From: CAYOKT01 sp964404605
GTDB lineage: Bacteria; Electryoneota; Electryoneia; Electryoneales; Electryoneaceae
Assembly: GCA_964404605.1 (NCBI GenBank)
Contig: CAYOKT010000028.1
Span: forward strand, 1 to 34,281
Length of the DNA stretch: 34,281 bases
Reading direction: 5' to 3'
Part shown: positions 20,656 through 30,541 of the stretch, piece by piece
How the letters are laid out: every line of letters starts with the position of its first letter
Position numbering within the stretch: position 1 is the stretch's first letter
Made by a program: the position numbers and the translations under genes
The notes under the pieces: model-generated
The model's input: the letters and a program-made list of their open reading frames with translations, nothing else
Told to the model about the DNA's origin: nothing
Databases searched by the model: none

Positions 20656-22976
20656 GCCGACTCCGAACCTGCCTTCGCCCGCCCCTCGGCGAGGCGCAAC
20701 CGCTCCAGCTCCTCGCGGGAGGGGTAGCGGATGCGGTGATGGTGCATCCCCTGGAGGATGGGCACGAAAGCGTCGATGATCAGGCGGATGTCACGCATCG
20801 TCAACGGGCAGGCGTCCAACTCCCCGTCCCGGTACTTGTTGATCACCACGTCGCGGACCACCTTCCCGATGTTCTCCGGCGTCGGGTCGTCGAGGCTGCG
20901 GGTGGCCGCCTCGGCGGCATCGGCGAGCATCAGGATCCCGGTCTCCCTGGACTGCGGCTTCGGGCCGGGGTAGCGGAACGCACCCTCATCGACGGAGCCC
21001 TCCGGACGCATGTCCAGGGCGCGTTTGTAAAAGTAGACCATCAGGCTGGTGCCGTGATGCTCGCGGATGAACGACTTGATCACCTCGGGCAGCCGGTACC
21101 TGTCCGCGAGCTTGACCCCGTCGGTGACATGCGCGCTGAGGACCGCGGCCGACTCCTCGGGCTCGAGCTTGTCATGGACATTCTCCAGCCCGGTCTGGTT
21201 CTCGACGAAATACTCGCGGCGGGCCATCTTCCCGATGTCGTGGTAATACGCCCCCGCGCGGACCAGCAGGGGATTCGCCTCGATGGCTTCCGCCGCGGCC
21301 TCCGCAAGGTTCCCCACCATGATGCTGTGGTGGTATGTCCCCGGTGCCTCGAGGGAGAGTCGCTTCAGCAGCGGGCGGTTCAGGTCGGCGAGCTCGAGCA
21401 GGGTCAGGTCCGTCGTCACCCCGAACAGGGCCTCGATGGCGATCAACATCCCCAGCGCCACCAGCGGGGTGGCGAGGGCGACCCCGGCGGCGTAGAACAT
21501 GTCATGGAAAACCTGGCCGTTCCACTGGTAGGTCAACTGCCGCTGAATGACGATCACCAGCAGGCACGCGCCCAGAATCGACAGGCTGGAGCGCATGATC
21601 TGCACGCGGGTGCGGACGCGGAGGACGGGGAAGATCGCCGCCACCGCCGGGACGAGTATCCCGAGGAAGACGAAGTAGTCATTGCCCGTGAGCGCCGTGG
21701 CGATCATCGCAAGCGCAAAACTGCACAGGAGGGCGAGCCTGCCGTCGAACACGATCGTCAGGATGATGGCGAGCAGCGCCCCGGGGAAGAGATAGCGGTT
21801 CATCCCCAGCGGCAGGACCACCAGGCCGTAGAAGGCGACGATCAACGCCATCAGGAGGGAGACGAGGAGCAGGTGGTTGGGCTTGCCGTAGATGTCGCGC
21901 CGGAAACGGGCCAGCCAGACGCCGAAGAGACCGTAGATCAGCCCCGCGAGGAGGAAGCGCCCGACCCAGGGGAGCAACCGGCCGAGAAAGCTCTCCTCGG
22001 CCGCCATCTCGGCGCGCTTGATCTCCATCGAACGCAGAACGTCGAGGTGCCGCCGGGTGATCTTCTCGTTCGAGTCGATGATCCGCTCGTCCTTGAGCAC
22101 GATACCCTTGACGAGCGGCACCCGCGCCACCGCCGCCTCGCGGCGGGACTCCGTCTCCGCCTCATCGTACACCAGGTTGGAGACGATATAAGGCAGCAGC
22201 AGCTCATAGCTGACCTTGACCGCCGTGTCCGCCCTCGCGGAATCCGCGGCCGCCGCGCCCCTGTCCCGCAGCCGCGCCAGCGCCTCCTCCCGCGCCGAGG
22301 CGACATCGTAGAGGGTGTTCAGCGCCACGGAGCGCTCCTCGCCCCCGTGGAGTATGCGCACCGTGCCCCGGCTCGCCTTCACATCGTCACGCGGCCGGTC
22401 GAGGATGCCGTACCCGAACAGGTCATTGAGCAGCGTTTCGAGGTCCGCCCGGTTCAGCGGCGGCTCCTCCCCGCCGGCGCGGACGTGGCTCGAGAGGTGC
22501 CGCAACAGGAAAGCCCAGGACTGCGGGCTCAGGTTCACCCCGTAGCGCGCCTTCATCGTGTCGAGTTCCGCCTGCCGCAGGCTGTCGAGGTTCAGACTGT
22601 TCCTCCGGCGCGCAGCCGTCGTCCGGGCAAGCTCGGCGGCGATTTCGCCGGCATCACGCCAGAACCCCCTGAGCTGGGCGATCTGGCTGGTGCGCACCGA
22701 GTCGACCCGGAGAAACACGGGTTCGACCGCCTCCCGCGCCTGCTCCCGTTCCCCGGCGAGTTCCTCGTCGCTCTTCAGGATCTCGAAGGTGAACGGGGCG
22801 ATAATCTCCTCGCGGCTGATGGAGCCGACGGTATACTCGGAGTAGCGGAAACTGCTCTGGCGGGGGAAGAGCGCCGTGGTGCCGAGGGTGAGCAGCAGCC
22901 AGAGGGTCCAAGGCAGCCAGGAGTAGAGCCGGGAGAGGGGGTCCTGGCGTTTCGGGTTTCCCTGGGTTTCGCTCAT
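20652..22976 (-). CDS. 7TM-HD domain phosphodiesterase (PgpH type)
   Basis: This 774-residue membrane protein has the PgpH layout: an N-terminal transmembrane helix (about 20-40), a large extracytoplasmic 7TMR-HDED domain (about 45-315), a cluster of transmembrane helices (about 325-515) and a cytoplasmic HD domain (about 530-710). The HD motifs are YHHSIMVGNLAEAA, then AYYHDIGKM, then the EHHGTSLMVYFYKRA segment, which supply the metal ligands. PgpH of Listeria hydrolyses the second messenger c-di-AMP; the same activity here is inference from family and layout. The gene lies between phoH (6 bases upstream) and ybeY (4-base overlap), as in many other phyla. The HD motif is complete, so it should be active. 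Confidence 0.93.
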   Translation of the reverse strand: MSETQGNPKRQDPLSRLYSWLPWTLWLLLTLGTTALFPRQSSFRYSEYTVGSISREEIIAPFTFEILKSDEELAGEREQAREAVEPVFLRVDSVRTSQIAQLRGFWRDAGEIAAELARTTAARRRNSLNLDSLRQAELDTMKARYGVNLSPQSWAFLLRHLSSHVRAGGEEPPLNRADLETLLNDLFGYGILDRPRDDVKASRGTVRILHGGEERSVALNTLYDVASAREEALARLRDRGAAAADSARADTAVKVSYELLLPYIVSNLVYDEAETESRREAAVARVPLVKGIVLKDERIIDSNEKITRRHLDVLRSMEIKRAEMAAEESFLGRLLPWVGRFLLAGLIYGLFGVWLARFRRDIYGKPNHLLLVSLLMALIVAFYGLVVLPLGMNRYLFPGALLAIILTIVFDGRLALLCSFALAMIATALTGNDYFVFLGILVPAVAAIFPVLRVRTRVQIMRSSLSILGACLLVIVIQRQLTYQWNGQVFHDMFYAAGVALATPLVALGMLIAIEALFGVTTDLTLLELADLNRPLLKRLSLEAPGTYHHSIMVGNLAEAAAEAIEANPLLVRAGAYYHDIGKMARREYFVENQTGLENVHDKLEPEESAAVLSAHVTDGVKLADRYRLPEVIKSFIREHHGTSLMVYFYKRALDMRPEGSVDEGAFRYPGPKPQSRETGILMLADAAEAATRSLDDPTPENIGKVVRDVVINKYRDGELDACPLTMRDIRLIIDAFVPILQGMHHHRIRYPSREELERLRLAEGRAKAGSESA

Positions 22977-22982
22977 CGCCGT

Positions 22983-23942
22983 CTACTCCCCCCCGCCGCG
23001 CTCGCGCTCATACGCCTGGATGATGTCCTTCACCAGAGGATGGCGAACGACATCATGGTGGTCCAGGGTGACGAAGCGTATGCCCTTGATTCCGCGAAGA
23101 ATCACCATCGCCTGCGCCAACCCGCTCGCCGTCTTGTCCGGCAGGTCGATCTGGGTCAGGTCGCCGGTGACGATCGCCCGTGAACGGGCGCCGAGGCGGG
23201 TGAGAAACATCTTGAGCTGGTCGCTGGTGGTGTTCTGCGCCTCGTCGAGGATCACGAACGCGTTGTTCAGGGTCCGTCCCCGCATGTAGGCGAGGGGAGC
23301 GATCTCGATGCGTCCCTGGTCGAGGTGCCGTCGCAGCCGCTCCGGGGTGAGCAGGTCCATCAGGGCGTCATAGACCGGGCGGAAATACGGCTCGAGCTTT
23401 TCGCGCAGATCCCCGGGGAGGAATCCGAGGTTCTCCCCCGCTTCGACCGCCGGGCGGACGAGGATGATGCGGTCCACCTCGTCGTTGAGCAGCGCGCTGA
23501 CCGCCAAGCCGACCGCGAGATAGGTCTTCCCCGTCCCGGCTGGACCGACGACGAAGAGCAGCGAGGCTTCGCGCGCGGCGCGGACATACTCCCGCTGGTT
23601 GCGGCTCTTCGTCCGCAGGCTGAACCCGGCGCGTTCGAAGACGAGCAGCTCGCCCTCGCCGCTCTCCCGGTCCCCGTTCCGGGTGGAGAACCCGGCGAGG
23701 GTCAGGGCCGCTTCCAGGCCCGCGGGATCGACAGAGCCCTGCCGGGCCATGCCCTGGAGGTCGAGGAAGAGTTGTCGCAGCGGTCCCTCTTCCTCCATGG
23801 GACCCTCGACAAGAACCCGTCCGCCCCGGACCACGATATGCGACCGCACGACCTCCTCGACCCGGCGCAGCAGGCTGTCCCCCGCGCCGAGGACGATCGG
23901 CATTACGGTCTCATCGAGCTTGATTTCGTATCGGGTACTCAC
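22983..23942 (-). CDS. PhoH family protein (YbeZ type)
   Basis: This 319-residue P-loop ATPase is of the PhoH/YbeZ type, a presumed RNA helicase that works with YbeY. The N-terminal region (1-100) contains a KH-like segment (LVEGPMEEEGPLRQLFLDL). The ATPase core has Walker A GPAGTGKT (133-140), LVRPAVEAGENLGFLPGD, the Walker B-like VILDEAQN and IVTGDLTQIDLP. The GTG at 23942 has GGAG just upstream and is preferred; a TTG eight codons earlier (23966) is also possible. It starts the phoH-pgpH-ybeY-CNNM-radical SAM-rng run. I find no clear promoter in the 131 bases upstream, only a GC-rich stretch with short hairpins, so transcription may come from the lipoprotein-LysM unit. Confidence 0.94.
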   Translation of the reverse strand: MSTRYEIKLDETVMPIVLGAGDSLLRRVEEVVRSHIVVRGGRVLVEGPMEEEGPLRQLFLDLQGMARQGSVDPAGLEAALTLAGFSTRNGDRESGEGELLVFERAGFSLRTKSRNQREYVRAAREASLLFVVGPAGTGKTYLAVGLAVSALLNDEVDRIILVRPAVEAGENLGFLPGDLREKLEPYFRPVYDALMDLLTPERLRRHLDQGRIEIAPLAYMRGRTLNNAFVILDEAQNTTSDQLKMFLTRLGARSRAIVTGDLTQIDLPDKTASGLAQAMVILRGIKGIRFVTLDHHDVVRHPLVKDIIQAYERERGGGE

Positions 23943-24073
23943 CGAACTCCGTCGATGAAACAGCAAAGCGGCCCCGCGCCCTCCCCTGCGGGGGAACGCG
24001 GCACCGCTTGCGTATCTTCATGTCCCCACGACCGAAAGAGCGCGCGGGAGATCCCGGCGTCTCCTCACCGTGG

Positions 24074-24910
24074 TCAGCGTCCCGGCAACGCGAGAATCGT
24101 CTCCGGATAGATCAGGTTCGGATCCTCGCCAACCACCTTGGTGTTGGCCTCGTAAAGCTTGCGCCACTGGAACGGATCGCGATACAACTGCTCGGCGATC
24201 TTGTAGAGGAAATCGCCGCGGGCGACCAGATACTGCTTGTTCCGATCCACATCGATCGGCACCGTAAGCCGCTGATCCGGGTAAATCAGGTCCGGATCGT
24301 CGATCTGGTCCGCGTTCACGGAGTAGATCCGCATCCATTTCCATGGATCGCCGAAGTATTCCGGCATGCCGGCGATCTTCCACAGGTAGTCCCCACGGGC
24401 CACGGTGTACATCAGTGTGCGCGGCTTGGCCATTCGCGCACGCACCCCCTGCACCTGGGCCTGCAACTGGTCGAGGGTGTCGCGGTACTGGCTCAGCTTG
24501 CCCGGGTTGCGCGCGGCGACCTCCTTGACTCTCGCCATGAGGTCATCCAGCTCATCCTGGCGCTGGTAGATGTCCTCCGGCGAAACCGCCTTCCAGGCAT
24601 CGATCTCCGCGGCGATGACATCCAGCTCGCCGGCGTAGGCGTTGAGGTCGTCCTGGGTCACCGCGAGCATCGCGTAGATCTCCTGCCACGTCGTGGCGAT
24701 CTGCTGCTCGATGCCGGCGATCTCGTTCCTCAGGGCTTCCAGTTCGCCGTTGAGCTGGTCGATCTGCGCCTGCGCCGCCTGCTCCCGTTCGGCCCACCGC
24801 GCCAGCTCCGCCTGGTACTCCTCGTAGGTCATTTTCTGCTGCGCCGAAGCGGGGAACGCCATCCCCAGGAGCAGCACGGCAAGCAACAGGACGATGGTCG
24901 TGCGCATCAT
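24074..24910 (-). CDS. Secreted coiled-coil protein with two LysM-like domains
   Basis: This is a 278-residue exported protein. Residues 1-23 are a signal peptide with cleavage after ASA. A long helical coiled-coil region (about 26-165) is rich in Glu, Gln and Ala heptads, such as AQAQIDQLNGELEALRNEI. Two LysM-type segments follow: LMYTVARGDYLWKIAG with DPWKWMRIYSVNADQI (about 170-215), and YLVARGDFLYKIAEQLYRDP with WRKLYEANTKVV (about 222-275). LysM domains bind N-acetylglucosamine in peptidoglycan, so the protein should link to the cell wall in the periplasm. Its ATG overlaps the stop codon of the upstream lipoprotein gene (ATGA), and the ribosome-binding site GGAGG lies seven bases before it. 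A pair of lipoprotein and LysM coiled-coil protein suggests an outer membrane-peptidoglycan tether. That role is inferred. Confidence 0.87.
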   Translation of the reverse strand: MMRTTIVLLLAVLLLGMAFPASAQQKMTYEEYQAELARWAEREQAAQAQIDQLNGELEALRNEIAGIEQQIATTWQEIYAMLAVTQDDLNAYAGELDVIAAEIDAWKAVSPEDIYQRQDELDDLMARVKEVAARNPGKLSQYRDTLDQLQAQVQGVRARMAKPRTLMYTVARGDYLWKIAGMPEYFGDPWKWMRIYSVNADQIDDPDLIYPDQRLTVPIDVDRNKQYLVARGDFLYKIAEQLYRDPFQWRKLYEANTKVVGEDPNLIYPETILALPGR

Positions 24911-25215
24911 TGATCGCCCTCCATCTCCTGGCCCGCCCCGCCGCTCTCCTCCGCGAGGCGCTGCTCGACCTTTGCCTTCTCGGCCTCAGCCTGGCCCAGC
25001 TCATTCTCCTTCTGGGCCTTCTGACTCTCGAGGGCGGCTTTCTCCTTCTTCAGCTCACCCACCTTCTTCTCAGCGGAGAGAGCAGCCTGTTTCTGGGTAT
25101 CGAGGTTTTTCAGGTCCTCCTCGCTGGCGTACTTGGTGCATCCTGCGCCGATGAACGCCAGTGCGAGAGCGACCGTAATCACCCCTGCAACCCACCGGGC
25201 TTTACGTCGGATCAT
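24907..25215 (-). CDS. Small coiled-coil lipoprotein
   Basis: This 102-residue protein has a lipoprotein signal peptide (RRKAR start, hydrophobic core, lipobox IGAGC with Cys26). The mature part, about 76 residues, is one charged, Ala/Glu/Lys-rich coiled coil (LKKEKAALESQKAQKENEL). This is the build of Braun lipoprotein-like or alanine-zipper lipoproteins, but it lacks the C-terminal Lys that would be cross-linked to peptidoglycan; it ends in GDQ. It is the first gene of the unit, behind the promoter at 25318-25349, and its stop codon overlaps the start of the LysM gene. The two proteins may interact through their coiled coils. Confidence 0.82.
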   Translation of the reverse strand: MIRRKARWVAGVITVALALAFIGAGCTKYASEEDLKNLDTQKQAALSAEKKVGELKKEKAALESQKAQKENELGQAEAEKAKVEQRLAEESGGAGQEMEGDQ

Positions 25216-25317
25216 TCTACCCTCGCCTGTTCACTGGAACAATCCACCCTCCCGGTCTTCGGCGGCATTCCTCCCGGACCCACTCCGCCACCGAACCCGG
25301 CTCGCACTTTTTCGGTA

Positions 25318-25349
25318 CAAAGGTAGGGGCGCAAGCTTCGAGAAGTCAA
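25318..25349 (-). promoter_or_regulatory. Promoter of the lipoprotein-LysM unit
   Basis: On the minus strand the -35 element TTGACT (25349-25344) is followed after 18 bases by TACCTTTG (25325-25318). It is preceded by C, giving CTTG-N21-TAnnTTTG. The predicted start is near 25313, with a leader of about 100 bases before the ATG at 25215. No terminator for the upstream aspS gene was seen in the 37 bases between its stop and this promoter. Confidence 0.68.
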
Positions 25350-25386
25350 GGGCTCACGCCATGCCCCTCGGCTCGCTGAACTTCCG

Positions 25387-27162
<1,776 letters not shown>

Positions 27163-27181
27163 AGCCGCCTCAGAAGTTGTG

Positions 27182-27218
27182 AAAAAGGGCCTTCGCGGCG
27201 TTCGCTCGCGAGGGCCCT
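27182..27218 (-). terminator. Terminator or attenuator between the Exb/AgmX operon and aspS
   Basis: On the minus strand a 12-position stem (27218-27207 with 27197-27186, one mismatch, nine-base loop) is followed directly by five T. It lies 30 bases after the AgmX/TonB-like gene and 20 bases before the GTG of aspS. It is a good rho-independent terminator for the upstream operon. Because aspS has no other visible promoter, it may also act as an attenuator. Confidence 0.82.
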
Positions 27219-27247
27219 GAAAACTCGCCGTCCGGCCGGTCAACGAA

Positions 27248-28210
27248 TCAGGTGAAGATCAGCGGGAACTCCGTGGTCACGTCCCCCTTGGCGGGGTCGA
27301 ACTTCCAGCGCGCCACCCGCTGGCGCAGGCAGCTCTCGACCCGGCGCCCGAGGGCGGGGTTGGTCCACTGGCTGTTCCTGACGCGCACCCGCTGCACCGA
27401 GCCGTCCGCCTTGATCGTGTACTGCAAGGTCACCTTGCCGCGGAGGTTCGGATCCTTCTTTTTCTGCGTGTTGTAACAGTTCTTCAGGCGGTTGGATTCA
27501 GCGGAGATCACCGCCATGATCGCCTCGCCGCTGCGCGAAGTCGCGCTCGCCGCCGCCCCGCGGACCTCGGGAATCTCCTCGACCTCGACCGTGGAGCCCT
27601 CCAGAATCAGGTCGATCTCCTCGAGGGAGAGCTGGGTGACATCGATGTCCCCCGCGCCCTCGGTGATCGCCCCGCCGCCGCGCAGCTTCTCGACCTTGCC
27701 GATATCCGTCCCGGTGGCGAGGCCGGAGAGGCTTCCGACATTCACACCGCCGAGACCGCCGCCGCCGAGGGTCTTGCCGACGCGGCCGCGGCCGCCTCCT
27801 CCACGCCCGGAGGAAAGCGCCCCGGCCGCAGCGAAGATACCCGTGGATCGAGCGGCCGCCTGGGCCTTGGCGCGGCGGGCTTCACGCGCCGCCCGCTGAG
27901 TCTTGCGCCGCTCTTTTTTCTGCTCGACGGTCTGCTGTACAACCTCTGTCGCCTCGACCTTGCGCGCCTTCGCCGCCGTCTTCTTCTCGACCTTCTTGAC
28001 GATCTGCTTTTCCGGCTCCACCTTGTAGATCACCTGGAGGTACTTCTTCAACTGCTCGTCCGTAAGATCCTTGGGAGGCAGAGACTGGAGGTAGAACAAC
28101 AGCGGGAAGAAGACCAGAGACGTGACCAACATGGTGGTCATGAACAGGCGGTCAATGCTGTCCGTGAAGTGGTGATTCAGCTCCTTCGGGAAGCCGGCCA
28201 ACTGAGCCAC
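27248..28210 (-). CDS. AgmX/TonB-like energy-transducing protein with AgmX/PglI C-terminal domain
   Basis: This is a 320-residue protein with one transmembrane helix near residues 22-43, then a Lys/Arg/Ala-rich periplasmic linker (about 60-125), then the STGIFAAAGALSSG and Gly-rich patch (KTLGGGGLGG) seen in AgmX/PglI-type proteins. The C-terminal domain (about 235-320) has CYNTQKKKDPNLRGKVTLQY, the IKADGSVQRVRV segment and the ending RWKFDP...FPLIFT, which is the AgmX/PglI C-terminal domain, a TonB-like fold. It should span the periplasm and pass energy from the ExbB/ExbD motor to an outer-membrane partner. AGGAGG, overlapping the exbD stop codon, lies five bases before the GTG at 28210. A longer upstream frame within exbD lacks such a site. 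It is the last gene before the terminator. Confidence 0.85.
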   Translation of the reverse strand: MAQLAGFPKELNHHFTDSIDRLFMTTMLVTSLVFFPLLFYLQSLPPKDLTDEQLKKYLQVIYKVEPEKQIVKKVEKKTAAKARKVEATEVVQQTVEQKKERRKTQRAAREARRAKAQAAARSTGIFAAAGALSSGRGGGGRGRVGKTLGGGGLGGVNVGSLSGLATGTDIGKVEKLRGGGAITEGAGDIDVTQLSLEEIDLILEGSTVEVEEIPEVRGAAASATSRSGEAIMAVISAESNRLKNCYNTQKKKDPNLRGKVTLQYTIKADGSVQRVRVRNSQWTNPALGRRVESCLRQRVARWKFDPAKGDVTTEFPLIFT

Positions 28211-28218
28211 AAGACCTC

Positions 28219-28716
28219 CTAAGCGCCTTCCGTTGTCTTGATGACAACAAAGTCGAACTTGATGAAATCCACGCTCGCGGCGGTCTGCACGACCTTCAGG
28301 ATCCACGAATATGGGATATTGTCCGCCGCCTGCAAGGTCATCTCCTCGGTGACCTTCTTTCCAAGCTGACGGTCCAGCTCCTGCCGGTCGAGGAGGAACG
28401 CCTCGAGGGACGGCATGATCAACTCCTCTTCCGAGGCCAACTCGTCAACCGCGGTGACCAGGGGCTTCTGCTCCCCCTCCACATCGTGGAACAGCCCCTG
28501 TTCGGAGAGAATCAGGCCGAGGACCCGCTTCGGCTCAGTCTGCACCGTGGATTTCGGCAGGTTCGGAATCGCCGGCTTGATCAGGGCCCCGGTCGTCGAA
28601 TACGACTTGAGCAGGAAGAGGAGGATGATGGTCATCATGTCCATCATCGAGTTCAAGCTCACCGTCGCCTCTTTCTGGACCTTGAGCCGCCTGCGCTTGG
28701 AAGGGGCAAACGCCAT
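28219..28716 (-). CDS. ExbD/TolR-family protein with intact Asp (second copy)
   Basis: This is a 165-residue protein with a short basic N-terminus, one transmembrane helix (about 20-38) and a periplasmic domain. The helix carries the conserved proton-path residue as Asp26 in LNSMMDMMTIILLFLL. The soluble part ends with VDFIKFDFVVIKT, which resembles the ExbD C-terminal fold. It should form the rotor or transmission subunit in the ExbB channel. The gene lies 60 bases after the first exbD copy, and the AgmX-like gene starts 8 bases after its stop. Between the two exbD genes I see no promoter or terminator. Confidence 0.88.
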   Translation of the reverse strand: MAFAPSKRRRLKVQKEATVSLNSMMDMMTIILLFLLKSYSTTGALIKPAIPNLPKSTVQTEPKRVLGLILSEQGLFHDVEGEQKPLVTAVDELASEEELIMPSLEAFLLDRQELDRQLGKKVTEEMTLQAADNIPYSWILKVVQTAASVDFIKFDFVVIKTTEGA

Positions 28717-28776
28717 AGCGTCAACCTCACCTTCAATTTTTCGCCGTACCCCGCCTGGGGCGCGGCGGACGATAGG

Positions 28777-29376
28777 TTACTGAATCTGTCCGAGCAGCGG
28801 GGAGGGGAAGAGCGGTTTCTTGGCCCCGTTCTCGTCCTCATAATCCCGCGCGGCATCGAGCACGTGAACGATGAACTGCCAGGGGATATCCCCCTTCGCC
28901 GCGACGTTCATCTTGTTCGCATCTTCATACTTGAAGATTTCGCGGCGAACGGTCTTGCCGGTGCGTGGGTCCTCCGTCTCCTGCACGTCGATGGGCTGGC
29001 CGACGATCTGGGTCTTGATCCGAACCAGCTCGGCATGCAGCCCATCGAAATCGTACGACCCGTCCGGGAGCTTGGGGATCACCTTGAAGTTCTCCCCTTT
29101 GTTGTCGCCGAACAGGGAGACCTCGAAACCGTTGTCACCGACATTGACCAGCAGATCCATCAACGCCGGGCCCGATCCGCCTTCACCGCCGCCACCGCCT
29201 TCGCTCGCAACATCCTCGATCGGAGGAGGCAAATACTCCAGCAACGACAGTTGCACAAACTGGGCGACCGAGAGGAGCATCGGGATCAGCACGACCATCA
29301 GGTTCATGATGGGCGTGATGTTCGGCTCGACGTTCTCTTCCAGCGCCTTGCGCTTGGCAGAGGGTTTGAATGCCAC
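28777..29376 (-). CDS. ExbD/TolR-family protein with Asn in place of the conserved Asp (first copy)
   Basis: This 199-residue protein has the ExbD layout: a basic N-terminus, the EPNITPIMNL motif (17-26) entering one transmembrane helix, a Gly-rich insert (about 60-70), and a periplasmic domain that ends with FIVHVLDAARDY. In E. coli ExbD the motif reads ITPLID and the Asp carries protons; here position 25 is Asn. The second copy, directly downstream, keeps Asp26. The two may therefore form a heterodimer in which only one partner is protonated. The N-terminal MAFKPSAKRK resembles MAFAPSKRRR of the second copy, which suggests an old duplication. Confidence 0.88.
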   Translation of the reverse strand: MAFKPSAKRKALEENVEPNITPIMNLMVVLIPMLLSVAQFVQLSLLEYLPPPIEDVASEGGGGGEGGSGPALMDLLVNVGDNGFEVSLFGDNKGENFKVIPKLPDGSYDFDGLHAELVRIKTQIVGQPIDVQETEDPRTGKTVRREIFKYEDANKMNVAAKGDIPWQFIVHVLDAARDYEDENGAKKPLFPSPLLGQIQ

Positions 29377-29394
29377 GACCGGACCTCCGCTTCC

Positions 29395-30036
29395 TTATCG
29401 ACCGCCGGTCAACAGGTGGATCAGCTTCACCGAGTGCTCGTCGATGTCCTCGATGATGCGATTCGTCTTCGTGTTGATGAAGGTGTAGAGGACGATTGCC
29501 GGGATCGCGACGATCAGACCGGAAAGCGTGGTCATCATCGCAATCGAGATCCCCTGCGCCAGCTCACCGGTGCCGCCACCGGCCTGTCCCGCGGCCTTGA
29601 ACGATACGATCAGACCGAAGATCGTTCCCATCAGCCCGGTCAGGGTGGAGACATTACCGATCATCGCGAGGAAGTTCGTGCGCTTCTGCAGCTCGGGGAT
29701 GATCTCGAGCGTCTTTTCATCGATGGCGTTCTGCACGGCGCGATAATCGATCAGCTCGCGCTTCTCCGCCTCCTCAAGGGCGGCCAACACCACGCGCGGC
29801 AGTGCCCGGGCACCGGCGGACTTGCAAAGGTTGATCGCCTTTTTGTAGTCGCCGGCCTGCACCATCTTCTTGACTTCGTTCATGAAACGCACCGCGTTCA
29901 CATTGGCGCGTCCATAGATCGAAATCAAGCGTTCGATTGCCAGCGCCAGCATCCAAACAAACATCGCCAGCAGAATCCACATGAACTGGTAGCCGGGTGT
30001 CGCCGGATTGAAGGACTGGAAAAAGTCACTGGCCAT
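29395..30036 (-). CDS. ExbB/TolQ/MotA-family proton channel
   Basis: This 213-residue inner-membrane protein has three transmembrane helices (about 18-36, 117-140 and 165-190). The signature TLTGLMGTIFGLIVSF is the conserved helix with the channel Thr, and the third helix carries MTTLSGLIVAIPAIVLY. The cytoplasmic loop between helices 1 and 2 is typical in length. Such proteins form the pentameric stator around an ExbD dimer and use proton flow. It is the first gene of the Exb operon, under the promoter at 30143-30171, and lies 18 bases before the first exbD. Whether it serves a Tol, Ton or gliding-type machine cannot be told from this protein alone; the AgmX-like partner argues for the last two. 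Confidence 0.93.
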   Translation of the reverse strand: MASDFFQSFNPATPGYQFMWILLAMFVWMLALAIERLISIYGRANVNAVRFMNEVKKMVQAGDYKKAINLCKSAGARALPRVVLAALEEAEKRELIDYRAVQNAIDEKTLEIIPELQKRTNFLAMIGNVSTLTGLMGTIFGLIVSFKAAGQAGGGTGELAQGISIAMMTTLSGLIVAIPAIVLYTFINTKTNRIIEDIDEHSVKLIHLLTGGR

Positions 30037-30142
30037 AACAAACGTCTCCTACGTCGTGACCGATTGAAGAGGTTACCCCCAACCGAAATGTGTCGTCGAA
30101 ACAGGAATAAGCGAACAGGGAAGCGGGGTTTAGGACCGCCGA

Positions 30143-30171
30143 AATATAGGCCTACCTCCGCTCTTTTGCAA
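30143..30171 (-). promoter_or_regulatory. Promoter of the ExbB-ExbD-ExbD-AgmX operon
   Basis: On the minus strand TTGCAA (30171-30166) is followed after 17 bases by TATATT (30148-30143). It is preceded by C, so it fits CTTG-N20-TAnnTT. The -35 box lies inside the end of the upstream gene. The start should fall near 30136, giving a leader of about 100 bases before the ATG at 30036. Confidence 0.65.
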
Positions 30172-30496
30172 GAAGCGCTTTCAGGTCGTCCATCTTTTTC
30201 GGGACCAGGTCCTGCTCCGAGGGTCTGAGCAGATCGAGGTCGAAGTTCAATCCTTCCCTGCTGATGTCCTTTTCCAGCGTGGTCGGCTTGAAAACCGGCC
30301 GCCTGCGCGAAAGGCTGATGATCGCCGTGGGGAGAGACACTTCGCCCCGGATTTCGATCGCCTCCAGCCGCAGCACCGGCCCGGTCGGCTCATCGCTTCC
30401 CCGCTGCGCCGCGGCGGGCCGGGCAAACGCCAGCGCCAGGAGGAGCACCAGCGCGGCTCCGCCGAATCGCTCCAGGTATTTTCGCGGCGCCATCAT
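30152..30496 (-). CDS. Small secreted protein upstream of the Exb operon
   Basis: This is a 114-residue protein with a signal peptide (MMAPRKYLERFGG, hydrophobic core, cleavage near AAA-Q at residue 31), so it should reach the periplasm. The mature part contains LRLEAIEIRGEVSLPTAI, a beta-rich stretch, then FKPTTLEKDISREG and a charged C-terminal helix. A motif of the kind EIxGEVxxP is also seen in proteins next to AgmX/TonB-type systems; I cannot assign a family with certainty. It lies 45 bases downstream of the large TPR gene and shares its direction. The promoter of the Exb operon overlaps its 3' end, so it probably belongs to the same functional group. Confidence 0.7.
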   Translation of the reverse strand: MMAPRKYLERFGGAALVLLLALAFARPAAAQRGSDEPTGPVLRLEAIEIRGEVSLPTAIISLSRRRPVFKPTTLEKDISREGLNFDLDLLRPSEQDLVPKKMDDLKALLAKERR

Positions 30497-30541
30497 CGTT
30501 TCCTTCCCACGCGCCCGTCCTCTCCGTCGAGATCCCGCAAC

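Noticed and set aside
20736..23183. An 815-codon open frame on the plus strand
   Set aside because: It is antisense to the PgpH-type gene, which has clear HD motifs and membrane helices. The antisense product has neither.
23943..24073. Promoter or terminator between the LysM gene and phoH
   Set aside because: Only short GC-rich hairpins without T-runs and no CTTG-N20-TAnnTT pair were found, so no element is annotated.
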